Assembly: GCF_000001735.4 (NCBI RefSeq)
Contig: NC_003075.7
Coordinates: 7,565,001 to 7,629,000, forward strand
DNA length: 64,000 nt
Source: Arabidopsis thaliana
Taxonomy: Eukaryota; Streptophyta; Magnoliopsida; Brassicales; Brassicaceae
Reading direction: 5' to 3'
The translations under genes were made by a program, and so were the position numbers. Below, piece by piece: positions 21,799 through 33,098 of the stretch (its first letter is position 1; every line of letters begins with the position of its first letter). The notes under the pieces were generated by a model. It saw nothing but the letters and a program-made list of their open reading frames with translations, had not been told where the DNA came from and ran no database searches.

Positions 21799-22225
21799 TC
21801 TCTACTTCTTCTTCTTCTTGCTCTAATTCTTAATTCTTCTTCTTGCTTTATCGTATGGACCAAATGTTGTGGAGAGAGATAAGTTTGCCTGTTTGGCTGT
21901 AAGTTTTGTCTTCTACTTATCATCTAATGGTGAGGTTTGTGCACACGTAGAGATAAGAGTTTGAAAATACAGAGGATGAGTTTTCACTTTTAACCCACAA
22001 GATTGTAAAAGAGAGAATAAAAAACATTTAACTCTTCTCTTTATCCTTTTAGCACAACATATTTAACTCTATTTTTCTTCGGTCAAACATATATTTAACT
22101 CTTCTAGTATGTTTCCTACACTCTTGTCTCCCTATCTCATCTCCTGTCTTACATCTAATAATTACAAATTATTAGTTACTTTTTGTCGGCAACTAAATAT
22201 AATATTATAAGCAAAAACATGTCCA
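21799..22225. promoter_or_regulatory. EPFL9 leader and promoter region
   Basis: Upstream of EPFL9 on the minus strand. The first 60 bases are a (GAA)-rich leader as read on the coding strand. Beyond is AT-rich DNA up to a LINE remnant that begins near 22230, so the free promoter space before repeat DNA is only about 430 bases. Confidence 0.4.
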
Positions 22226-22229
22226 AACT

Positions 22230-23860
22230 GTTTTCTATAGACGATGCTAGAGCTTCTCTAGCTAGAGTGTTGTCTACATGATTTGCTCCTCTTTGAACTC
22301 GTATGAACTTAAAGAAACATGCATTTTTACATAAAGAGAGAATTATACTGATACAAGGAGCAACAATCTGATGTCCCTAATCCTTAGAATTCCACGTAGA
22401 TGTTGAAAGAGCTACTTCTTATTGTGAGTAAAATAAGATTTTGCAATATAACCCCCAGTCTAAGAGCTAGCTACCTCTGCCTCTAAAGGAGTTAAAATGG
22501 AACTAAGAGAATGACTCTATGATTTCAAAACTTAGGATGCATAGACCAGCTTATCCCACTTGTGTTGAGCACTAATGTCCAAGAAACATCAACAAAGCAT
22601 CACTGGTTATTAGCTTTGCCAAAAGCTTCCGTGATAGTTGTAGGGAACTTGATTAGGAAGTGTATTTCTTAATTGAGGATTCTAATAAAAAGAATGCAAA
22701 AGAATTAAAGAGAGATAGGGAGAGAGACATGTGTCTAGCAGGATGTCATGGTACAACCTTCTAGAGCATCAAAACATTGCTCAAATGCGCATTTGCTGAG
22801 TATGTGAAGTCGTACGAACAAGGTCATGACTTTGGCATGATACTCTGTTTTTGATGAAGAGTTAAACTTGAGCTTGAGAAGTTTTTTCTATGTGCTTAAA
22901 GATTGTGATGTAGGCACATATCTTCTCTCTTGGGTTTGACTGATATGTTGATGATGAGGATCTCTTCTGATTTGGAAGCAGGGAGCAATCAATGAAAACT
23001 AATATGTCTTCGACAAAGCTAAGTGTAAATAAGAAGATGTATACCAATCCTTCCGTTTTGTGCTACGCGATTCAAGAAATGAGACAAAACGTTTTGGACC
23101 ATAACAAATAAGTATGGTGACAAGGAACAACCTTCCCCGTGACTAGCAAAGAACCCCTCTAAATCACCCTTTACCGCCATATCCGAAAAGCTAAGAGGGC
23201 GATATACCGCAATAAGAAAATGTCATTGCTTGAGTCTCAATAAAACTACCAAAAGGAGGTCGCACCACCTGAATCAAACGCGAACATCGTTATGTTTGCG
23301 AGGTTGATTAAATTCTAGCATGTTCCAAGCAAAAACTGACGTTATATATCACTTTCATGATAAAGTAGGTTTGGTGTTTCCTAATTAATCAAGACATCTC
23401 CTAAGTAGAACGACTTTTATGTCCAATGATCATCTGTAACTAGAGTATGCTCTTTTCTTACATCAATTGGCTTGATATATTGTGTCATTGATTGAATATG
23501 TTTCTTCGGTTTGGTTAGCGTGAAAAAGAGTCATTGTTCCAAATCATGTAGTAGTTTTATGACTAATTCCTGAAAAGAATTTACAGCTCCACTTTGGATG
23601 CCAACAACATGCTTCTCCTCCTGCTTGTTAGCTTGATTCACATCATATACGATTATCACCTTCTTCGTGCATTTCTTACCGGAGGGACCCCACTTTCAAC
23701 AGAGGTTACATTTTTGTAGTAAGACACGTCCGGGTAGCTAACCAATACATAGTCAGTGATTTTTTCACCATTATTGTTTAGGAAGCAAATCTTTTCTATA
23801 TGAGGATTTAGAGTTAGACGACTGAATTCCAAGAAAACTCTTAGCCACAACTAACCATTC
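22230..23860 (-). mobile_element. Degenerate LINE (non-LTR retrotransposon) remnant
   Basis: Read on the minus strand, pieces of an L1-type plant LINE appear in the right order. At 23656-23850 is a piece resembling the ORF1 region (RVFLEFSRL...KICF, then GEKITDYVLVSYPD). At about 23040-23220 is reverse transcriptase around GDLEGFF...GCSLSPYLFVM. At about 22480-22640 are RNase H starts (CFVDVSW; PLEAEVASS). At about 22235-22300 is the RNase H end (FIRVQRGANHVDNTLAREAL). Frameshifts and stops interrupt the frame, and the polymerase catalytic FADD block and the endonuclease are not visible, so large parts are deleted. The 1.6-kb remnant is much shorter than an intact element of several kb. It is inactive. 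Confidence 0.75.
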
Positions 23861-24669
23861 AAACATATATGTGTTTGGATGTACCTTCATAAATAATTTG
23901 GAATGACTTTATATAAATTTCAGTTTCAATAACATAGAATTTGGAAAGGAATTTTAAAATCACTAATTGAATAACTGATGATGTTAACAGAAAACCAACA
24001 CTTTCATAAAACCTTGATTTAATACACCCCGAAAACTGCTCAATTTGTTTGACCGTGGCCCCAAATTTCGGTGTATAATATATGAGTCAAATCCCGGATA
24101 GACAATGTAAACAACCTTTTAGGAAAGAAAAGTGGAAACAACGTTGAAAAAGTTTGGAAAGAGATTTCCACTAGAATTTGAATTTCATATAGAAAAGAAT
24201 AAACGTAAAAAAGGCAACGTAATTATAGTTGATTCGGTAGTAGCTGGACACATTAAAGTTTTAAACGCTATCATCATTCAGAATGCCCAAAATAAGAATC
24301 TTACAAGTGTTTTACATCTTACACCACACGGACATATTTTAATTTTACTGTTTGTTGGTCACTTCGTAGTTCGTACTTGGGTAATTACAAATTTACGACA
24401 AAAAAAGATTGAAAAATTAGTTTATAATTCCCTACAAGTATTCTGAACCACAAAAACACACGAAATAAAAGGCAGAGCTACAAAGAACAAACACTAAGAC
24501 ATATATGTGTTTCTCCTACTATACATAAAACACACAAGTCATAATCATCATCCTCAAAACAAGCAACGTCAAGAGATGAATCATAATTTGTGGAGAAAGA
24601 CAATGCAATTTCTAACTTCAAAAAAAAAAGAAAATAAAACAATACAAATCCTTTGAATTACCAACACCA
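23861..24669. other. Intergenic between LINE remnant and DOMON gene
   Basis: Includes a 104-codon plus-strand ORF at 24132-24446 (METTLKKFGKRF...) with Lys/Ile-rich, AT-driven composition and no recognised motif; I do not call it a gene. The part nearest 24669 is the 3' flank of the minus-strand gene. Confidence 0.4.
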
Positions 24670-26074
24670 TTAGGCCTTGAGAGGCTTTGTAGACTTGGCA
24701 GATTTTCTCTTGAGGACAATGACCCAAGTAACAACTTCCAAGAGTAACGTGATGCCTCCTAAGGTCCCAATCACAGCGATATAAGCCGTCTTGTAAGTAT
24801 GCTTTGGATTCAAGATGCTAAGACCTTTGAAAACATTGATGATTCCAAGGATGAGGATAGAGTATCCAACTCCGTGGTGGTAAATATTCCAAACGAATCT
24901 AAACTTGTGGTCCTTCCTTGGCCGCAACAGCATCGCAAACATCTTTAAACACGCGCAAAAAGACACAAAGCATCGTTTCAATAACAGAACAAAACATATC
25001 TTTTTAAATGGCCAACTTGCAATATCCACTAATATAACAAATAACACTCTTTGGTCCTAATGAGTATTAGCAACGGTTTAATTTACCTGAAGAGTGGCTA
25101 TAGAGAAGAGACAGATGCCGATGTTCCGGTGAGTGTTGTACTGAATACCTTTAGATTCTGAACCAAGCTTGAGTCCGGTGGCCCATCCGGCAACACCGAT
25201 GACATAAGCAGAGAATTGGCATGACACGTGGAGGTAAAACCAAGCAGGATCTGCTGATTCAAAGATTCTCATATACCTAGCTATCATTGCTCCAATGGGA
25301 AATAGAAGTCCCCAACTCACTGCGTTCAATATTCCATGGATCTGCCAATTTACACATTCAAATGGTTGATTCTTCATGACTTTCATAAACAATAACAAAT
25401 ATAAAAATCATACTTACATTTCTCTTGTGGATTCTAGAATTACCGGCACCACCACCTCCGGAGACAGGGACTCCGGGGGTGGTCCCGGTTAAATCGAGTG
25501 ATCCCACTGAGTTAAGATTGGGACCGCTGAAATCATGAGCCTGTATCCTCCCATTAGACACTCCCGGACCAACCTGCCAAACCTGGTTAACCTTCCCACT
25601 CGCCGCTAAATCCGCCGGAACCTTCACTTTCGCAAAGATTCGTAAAGCTCCACCGTCATTAGCCGCCTCCTCCGCCTTAACATCCCACACGTCAAAGGAC
25701 AGTTTCGAGGGAACCAGAGAGCTGTAAGAGACGATGTTAAGGGTCGTCACGGAAGCAACGCCGGTGCTAGGGTCCTTAGAGGCAACGAGGGCTTGAGATC
25801 CAGCCATGCCGGTGGATTTAGGGTTAATAGCCCAAGCGATCCAACCACCAGGTTTTGACGGTGGAGCAGAGAAAACAACGGCGAGAGTTGTGTTAGATGC
25901 GTCATAAGAGTAATGGAGAATGGCTTTAAGATCAGGGAGGTCGAGACAGTGAGGGTAAGATTTGACGCCGGAAAATGTCTGTGACGAACAAGAAGATGAC
26001 TGTGACACAGCCGGTGAGAGTAGTAAAGCCCAGAAGAGAAAAGAAAGAGAGATTCTAAGGTAAGAAGAATCCAT
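24670..26074 (-). CDS. DOMON and cytochrome b561 domain membrane protein
   Basis: Three exons: 25418-26074, 25087-25341, 24670-24942, giving 394 residues. The order is signal peptide (to about 25), a DOMON domain (about 45-175, starting near [16 protein letters not shown] and including GWIAWAINP), a Gly/Ser-rich linker, then a cytochrome b561 core of several membrane helices. Four expected haem-ligand His are visible: IHGILN, LHVSCQF, NTHRNIG and YHHGVGY. A Lys-rich cytosolic tail ends the protein. Family members (AIR12/CYBDOM type) pass electrons across the plasma membrane from cytosolic ascorbate to apoplastic acceptors. 'Auxin-responsive family protein' is the usual, vague annotation. Exon 1 holds the complete apoplastic part and exons 2-3 the membrane part. 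Confidence 0.92.
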
Positions 26075-27455
26075 GATGAATGATGATGATGCAAAGAATT
26101 GTAGTAACCGTTAAGTAATGGTCGGAAATAAATAGGTGAAACTGTGTGATAATTATAGCCTGTATCTAATTCTACGATACACACAGCTAATAAAAGATTT
26201 TTATTTATTTGTTTCATTTTTATTGTTCAATGTGTTGTTTTTTCTTTTCTTTCTTTTAATTCAGAAAAACACATCATAACGAACTTCTTTTGATTGTCTG
26301 ATTCTGGAAGGTCATGGAACAGAACATATCAGATTAAGTAGTTGACAGTTATGTTTGACCTAAGACCAAGGATCTCAGAGTATTTCTGGCCTTGAAAATC
26401 ATAAAGATATTTATATATTCTTTTTATTACAATAAAATCTAAATTCACAACATTCTTAAAGTAACACATTTTTCAAGTAATTTAGAAAAGAAGATAATGC
26501 ATAAATTTAATTTTGGTTATTTTTTTCATTCTTATCTTCATAGTGTAGATGCATGTTTTTAGATAGGGTTAAATCATTTATTTGCAAAATTATCCAAAAT
26601 GTGAGTATATAGAGTTTTGTCGTATTGACTAGAATAAGAATTTATCGCCCAAGACTAAATACTTATTAGAAACTAACATTATCAACGGTTGCTAAGTTTT
26701 TTCAGTTCACATCAGAATTTATCTCCCTTAATTCAACATCTAGTCATGCACCTATCCCTAAAAATTATCCTCTTCTATCTCCTTTGATGTTTCACCGAAC
26801 CGCTATATATATTAATATAAGCAAAAAGGGGAAGGCCCAAAAGGTTTTGTCGAAAGCTTTAAACATATCTCTTTAAATTAGAATATCCAAGTAAGGACTG
26901 CAGGAGCTCTAGAATCTCTAAGATAGTTAGTTTGTCTTTCAATTCTCTAAACCTCAGCCCTCAGGTATTAATACTTTTTAAGGTAGTGTGCTCTAGAGTA
27001 AATTGGTTTATATTCAAAAAAAAAAAAAGGTTTATATACACATATGAGTAAAACTAAACCTTAAATAGATAAATTTAATTCAATTTTGGATTGATTTTTA
27101 TAATAATGTTCAAAATATATTGGTGTATACAATTATGTTTTGGTTTCATTGAGAATAAGCATCTAAACTTTTTTACGTTATTTATGTATTTACAACCTAA
27201 TTATTAAGACGTATGAAGTTTAGTGCGTTTTAACTTGAAAAATGTTCAAAACAAATATTATTTACAAAATATATCGATTAATTATTTGTTATGTAATTTT
27301 TGAGAATAAGCATCTGATCATTTTCAACTTAAAACGCACCAAACATAAATTCATAAACAAATCACATAACAAATAATTAATAGTTATATTTTCTAGATAG
27401 AATTTGTTTTGATTGATTAAAAACTAACCTGCCATCTGACGTCGATGTTATTCAT
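26075..27455. other. Intergenic, promoter of the DOMON gene and AT-rich DNA
   Basis: Contains the leader and promoter of the minus-strand DOMON/b561 gene. Near 27225-27370 the phrase 'gaataagcatct' and 'aacttaaaacgcacca' recur in opposite orientation to 27140-27240, suggesting a small imperfect inverted repeat. No gene seen; the ORF at 25747-26217 is an antiparallel-frame shadow of the DOMON gene's first exon. Confidence 0.45.
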
Positions 27456-27761
27456 ATGAACCAGATACCACTGTCTGATGATCATTGTCTTAGGCGCCTA
27501 CTACGTCTACAGTTCTGTGGTCAGATAGCTCCGTGGGTTGGCTTTTTATTGGCTCACATATCTGGATTGATTGTATCTTCGTGGAGATATATTAGTTGCA
27601 CTGTTCCATGTCTGTTCACTAATATCAGACAGTTTCTTCGATTCATGTGGGCTGAAGTATCAGCATTCTGGAAAACCCACTCGAATTTTATTGTGTTTGC
27701 AGTTCTTTTGTTGTTGACAGCCACATGCATTGAAGCATCATTACTTTACTTTTTAATCTAA
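27456..27761 (+). CDS. Possible small membrane protein, unknown
   Basis: A 101-codon ORF beginning ATG at 27456 with an in-frame stop close upstream. It encodes a basic, Arg/Cys-containing N-terminus (CLRRLLRLQFCGQIAP), a first hydrophobic stretch (about 27-40, VGFLLAHISGLIV) and a clear C-terminal membrane helix (about 77-100, FIVFAVLLLLTATCIEASLLYFLI). Its base composition is less AT-rich than the surroundings, which favours coding. I recognise no family. It could equally be a chance ORF in decayed repeat DNA; no introns or conserved motif help to decide. Confidence 0.4.
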   Translation: MNQIPLSDDHCLRRLLRLQFCGQIAPWVGFLLAHISGLIVSSWRYISCTVPCLFTNIRQFLRFMWAEVSAFWKTHSNFIVFAVLLLLTATCIEASLLYFLI

Positions 27762-29000
27762 GTTTCATACCAGCCAAGTTTGGCCTAAACTGAATTCGTC
27801 GAGTCCTTCTGCTTTGGGTGGCCACACGTTTATTATGGCTTTTCTTCCATAATTTTGTGTTGTGCTGCTCAGATATCCGATATCATACTATATTCCCAAA
27901 ACAACATACAAAAGTTATTGTTAATATCTGAAATAACAATTAGTGTGTTCAAAACATCATTTTTAACAAGATTTCACTAAATCTATTCCATGCTTATGTT
28001 TTGCTTAGCTTTTGCATTTTGCTTATTTTTTTTGGATTATTCAAGAAAGTTAAATGTCTATATATGCAATTTAAAAATCGACTCTCATCAAAGTTAAAAG
28101 TAGAGAAATGTTCCAAAAAAATGTAAAATTGTCTAAATCTTTTATCTAACAAAGTAGAATTTAACTCGCGGTACACTGCATGAAAATTTATTTCTTAAAG
28201 TTAGTATATATCAAAGTTTCCAAATTGTATATTTAAATATTTTATAATTGTTATTAAGTTACGGTATACCATGAGTCCACGGAACAATTATTAATAAAGT
28301 GAGAATTTAATCCATATTAAATGATATTTTAAAATTTTATAAATATTGATTCAAAACTGTCTGATATATATCCCTGACCTGAAATATAACCATTCCCGTA
28401 ATTTCTTAACTCGTTCCTTGATTTCTTTTCTAAAAGTATTAATTTTTTAAAATTAAAAATTATTTCTTATATATAAAAGTTTACCAATTTTATCATTATT
28501 TAAGACATTTCAATTTTATATTTTACAATTGTTATTAAGTAACATGATACCACGAGACATTTTTGATTTTATACAATCTTTTCTAATTCCGACTAATTTG
28601 ATATGTTTAATATAGGTGATGTTAAAAATAATAAATTAAAGATTTAACCCGTATTAAATCGACAAATTAATGATATTTTATTTTTTTATTAATATTGATT
28701 CAAAAGAAATATTATTGGTGATCTTCATTATATGATATGATTCCTAAGCATTATCTAAATAGTTTAGTCCATGTGAAACGTTAAACACACACAATTTTTG
28801 TCAATTGGGTAGTGTATGTCCTTATTAAAAATTCGAATCACAATATAAAGTAAAAAAAAAAATCCCAATATTATTGGGTTTTTTTTTTTACTTTATATAT
28901 TATAATTATTGAAAACAGTTTGGAAAAAAATCAAATAAAGATGATAGAAGAATTATAATTTTTAATCTTATTCAAATCTTCTTAATATAGATATTCATCT
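27762..29000. other. Intergenic, AT-rich, repeat at 28600-28860
   Basis: No supported gene. 28600-28860 is the inverted partner of 7150-7480. A 20-base-scale palindrome-like stretch near 28845-28895 ('actttat' and poly-A/T around 'cccaatattattggg') could form a short hairpin. Confidence 0.45.
28600..28860 (-). repeat. Dispersed repeat, inverted partner of 7150-7480
   Basis: On the minus strand it reads 'acccaattgacaaaaa', then 'aggaatcatatca', then 'tacgggttaaatc', in the same order as 7150-7480 on the plus strand. A further degraded unit lies near 28300-28360. Class not determined. Confidence 0.55.
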
Positions 29001-29179
29001 TCACAATTTGACAGGGCTACAATCTTCTTCAATTTCGAAACCCAACAAATTGTAGTACCACCAGAAGTGTATAGCATAATGAGAAGTGTATAACATATGA
29101 TGTGTGCTTTATGCTATCAATAATACTTCCATTGTCAACATATATCCCGACAATCTTAACTAAGACCTTTTAAAATTTA

Positions 29180-31570
29180 ACTTTCAATTTTGATTTTTAT
29201 ATACCTGAAAAATTATTTAGCAATCTCCCAACGATTTGTTCCAGGGTTACACATGACTCCCACATGTGTAATGTTTGATTTTGTACATACCATTGTGTAC
29301 ATCAAGAACCAATAGGAAAAATATATGAAACGTTATCCATATACGCCTTCTCATGTTCACTTATTGGTTATCGATTTCTGAATAGCAAAAATTGGCTCGC
29401 ATGGGGAGTAATAACCAGTTTTGTGTTACCCATATCAGACTTCTCCAATAGTTTTTTTTCACATACTCTTCTTGTGACATGTACAATATAAACCATCTCC
29501 AATGGTGAGAGCCCTCTCATGGGCTCTCTCCAATTCTTTATTATTAATTGTGAAAATTTGTAAGAAGAGAGCTTGTATATTTTTTTGAAAAAAATTTCAC
29601 AATCCAATGGTAGTATCTCTCAAGTGGGGTTCTCTTCAAAATGTTTCAAATTGTTTTCCACAATCTCTAAATCTGAAAAAGAAAAATCAATACCTTGCTA
29701 AAGAAAACAATGTTATAGAAGTTGAAAAGAACATGTATCCAAGAACACAAAGAACAAGTCGAAAAGTCAACACACCTTCCTCGTAAGAAGTACAGAAGCA
29801 CAAATCCAAGAGACTCTTGATCAGCTCATCGATTTTGCTCTGTGGAAGTGAAACCAAAATATATGAGTAAAGACGGTTTACTTCACATAAGGAGATAAAA
29901 AATGGCAGTATTCCTTACCAATACTAGTGCAGGAACATATAAGATTCTTAATGCAGCACCAATAAAGATCACAATCAATTCAGGAACATATAAAACTTTC
30001 CAATAAGATCATTTTCTCAAGTTCAAAAACAATGAATTCTTAGCTAGGGAATCATGTGCAGGAAAGTACATAATTTCAAATCCTCACCAAGTCCAGTATT
30101 CAAGAAGAAAACAACACAACCAAATCTAATGAGTTTAAATACAAAACACATAGACAGAACAAGTGAAGAGTTGTGTCTCTTTCTCTCTAAAATAAAACAA
30201 CACAGCCAAATGTAAAAGTTACGACTCTTAACAAACACCTTTAAGTGAAGAGGTGTGCCTCCTCGCATTGCTTCTTTTTCCAACACTGCCACACTGAAAA
30301 ACATACACTCTTGTCCACAGTTGTTGTATACCATCTGACAATTACGTATTATGCCAATTGCTCATGGACGCATGACCTCTTGTGAAAATTGAGCAAAGCA
30401 AGTCACTGATTTTTGAACACCCTTCACCACTAATAACCAAGACAGAGCACGATCCTTACATGCTAAGTTCATGTAACACCACTAAATCAATAAGATCACT
30501 CTCTCACAATGTTAAATTCTTCCAATACGCACTACCTGCCGCAACAACATTCAATTTCTCTTTCAATTCGATTTCTCTTTCTTGCCACTATTGGTGTTCA
30601 GCCAAGCTAAATAGTTGTTTCCCCCAATTTAAGAGAACAAAACCGTATGTGAACGATTCAGTTTATAAAACGAATCAGAAATATCAAAAATTGAGCTGCT
30701 TAGGATACCCAGAAATCCTAATTTTCAAACTAAAGCTTAAATTTAGAGAATTGGAGAATTGGTCAGAATACAAAGTACAACTAGAGGAAGAAGAAGGGTA
30801 GCAAAGAGAGAAAAAGAGATTACATGGATGAGAAAAGGAGAGAGATGCAGAGCCTTGAGATAAGACCATCTTCCTTCTATGAAGATATCGCAAAAATCTT
30901 CTTCTATCGCAAGACTCCTCTTCTTCTTCTTTAACTAATCATTCGTCTTCCTTTCTCCAGAGTAGCAGAATCGCAGGAAAAAAGAGTCGCACAATCGCTA
31001 GAGAAGACGACAGGAATACATAAACGATAAAAAAAAAATTGTTAAATAAACCAACCAATCACCTAGAGCCACGTGTTCGGCTCTCTCAACTCCAAAAATC
31101 TCTCTTCAGAGAGACGATTCTCTCAAAATTAATCAGTTTTGATTATTTTTTAATCAACAAAATCAAGAGAACTCTCTCAAAATAACAAGAGACCCCTCCA
31201 TTGGAGATGCTCTCCCTTGCTTATATTGATCTTATTTTCCTAGGTCTTTTACCGCAAACTGATAAAAGTTTTACCTTTAACTTGCTAATCTCATGTAAGT
31301 CTGCTCCCACTATCAACATATCATCTACATACAACAACAATGTCAAGTAGGACTCTCCACACTTCTTAAGATAACTACAACTCAGTCTCACACCTAAAGA
31401 AAGTCACAAAGTACCTCTTGTACTAATCTCAAAGTATGTTTCCACCCGCACAAACTCTTGTAAAGCTTGCAAACAAACTTCTCTTTACCATTAATCTTAA
31501 AATCTTAGATGTCATAATGTAAATCTCTTCAACCATATGATTAAGAAAAAAAACAGCATTTACATTCATA
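29180..31570 (-). mobile_element. Degenerate copia retrotransposon fragment, split by an insertion
   Basis: On the minus strand, right part 31212-31570 shows copia reverse transcriptase pieces: VEEIY, KEKFVCKLYKSL, LLLYVDDMLIVGAD (the catalytic YVDD) and FAVKDLG. The left part 29180-29490 continues the same domain: LYMSQEEYV, LLEKSDMGNTKLVITP, then SLMYTMVCTK and a NPG motif. Between them sits an unrelated 1.7-kb element (29494-31209). Multiple frameshifts and stops are present and no LTRs, integrase or gag are seen, so only an internal fragment survives. Confidence 0.8.
29494..31209. mobile_element. 1.7-kb element with 12-bp inverted termini inserted in copia
   Basis: It begins CATCTCCAATGG at 29494-29505 and ends with the exact reverse complement CCATTGGAGATG at 31198-31209. 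Subterminal sequences at both ends are rich in 'gagagag/ctctctc' phrases. It interrupts the copia reverse transcriptase between FAVKDLG and LYMSQEEY. I could not see a clear target-site duplication. The interior has gene-like texture on the minus strand near 30680-31000: a 5'-leader-like stretch, an ATG at 30893 and a GT donor-like site after 'CATCCAT'. No product is recognisable, so captured host sequence is possible but unproven. Confidence 0.6.
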
Positions 31571-33098
31571 TATTACATATGTACACTTTCTTTGTTGTAA
31601 AGTATGATTTAAAGAATAAAACCTCAATAAAATAAAATATATCAAAATACATAAAATTCTTGAGATTCAACTATGAAGTAGTATAAACCATTTCAACCAT
31701 AGACGTATACAATTCTGGTTAGGATAACTATGGTTGATAATTGTTGTCTCCTGCACCTACGATCATCTCAGCTCCTTGGTCCTCCCTTAATATGAGAGAC
31801 TTTCTTTTCGGCTAGTTTCTGAAATTGGTTACAAACCAATCTCATTATTTTTTCTTTGTCTTCACATTTACTCATCGGTTGGGCTGATTTGAGAAGAATC
31901 GGTATGTGAATTCCATTGCAACTTATATTTAATTTATTTAAACAAAAATCTCATCTTGAAAAACATGTGAAAGACAACAGCTCTCTTAAATGCCACCGCG
32001 AAGCAAATCACAGCTTGGTATATGGACAAATACAAATACTATCACCAAACAATATTATTCATCTCTTGTCATCTAATTACTATCATCACATGGTTCGTGT
32101 TCGTGTAATCACATCTATAAAGAATAAACAGTTAGATAGAATCATGTATTTTACGAGTCTTTATGTGGGTGCAACTAAAAACAAAATATGTTTAATCTCT
32201 TTTCCTCATATGATTGATTTAAAGAAAACTTGTAATGAGTTACATGATTTGTTGTCAAATAATAGTCCAATCATTTTTGTAAATAGTTTGAGCCAAACTT
32301 AAGTCAATAAATAATAAAAATTTGGCTCACACATATACAAAAGTCATGGCTTAAACTAACAAAAGTAGTCTAAAACGAATCAATGTTTTGGGAAGAAAAG
32401 AAATCAAAACCCTCTTTTTTTTTTCCTTTTCTTTTAGAACACTATATTCTTTTGTGAAATTTCGAAGAACAAGAGACAGGTAATGGGTCAGCATCATAAC
32501 TTCATAAGAACCCGATTTAACACGTTCCAAGTTTCAACATTAGTGATTTAATAACAATTCAACATCAACCACCTATATTGGTATCGTCATTACTGAATAG
32601 TAGAGTCTAATAGTCCACTATTGATGACTCTAAATCATCTTCATAATTGAGTAGTGATTGAAAAAATAGAATAGAGAGAGGACAAAAGAAAGAAGTAGGT
32701 CCATTATCAAACTCCGAGTGAATATTGATGATGCCACCGCCAAAACAGTTCACTAATACATCTTCTGTTGCTTCACTTTCCTTCTTTTAATACCTTCTCT
32801 AAACCACCCAATTTTCTTTCTTTTTTCATATTCCAAGATTTGGATTTGAGTTTCTCTTTTTGGAAATTCCTCTTAAATCGAATATATAATAATGTCACAA
32901 AATTAGGACTAGATACAAAAAAAAAATCATTGTGAAAACTAAAAAAGCAAAGCATATCAAATATATCTCTTGAAGCTAGTTGGCATAATATTCTCTGAGT
33001 TATCGAATATTCTATATATGTAAATGGCCAGTTTGACAATTACCTAAAATCATATGATAGACATAAATAATTCTACAAATTTTTAAAATAAATTTAAA
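31571..33098. other. Intergenic downstream of the AGC kinase
   Basis: No supported gene. The 128-codon ORF at 31916-32302 has AT-driven composition and no motif. The part near 33098 is the 3' flank of the minus-strand kinase; ORFs there (32773-33039) overlap untranslated sequence. Confidence 0.45.

Noticed and set aside
24132-24446. 104-codon plus-strand ORF
   Set aside because: AT-driven composition, no motif, no conserved context.
30382-30801. 139-codon ORF inside the inverted-terminus element
   Set aside because: Ser/Lys-rich without domain; overlaps a leader-like region on the other strand. Considered possible captured gene sequence but not supportable as a CDS.
29000-31600. Whole region as one LTR retrotransposon with LTRs
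   Set aside because: Only internal reverse transcriptase/RNase H-proximal fragments are present and no paired LTRs are visible; the middle is an unrelated insertion.
31916-32302. 128-codon plus-strand ORF
   Set aside because: No family, AT-driven codons, isolated between a copia remnant and the kinase 3' flank.
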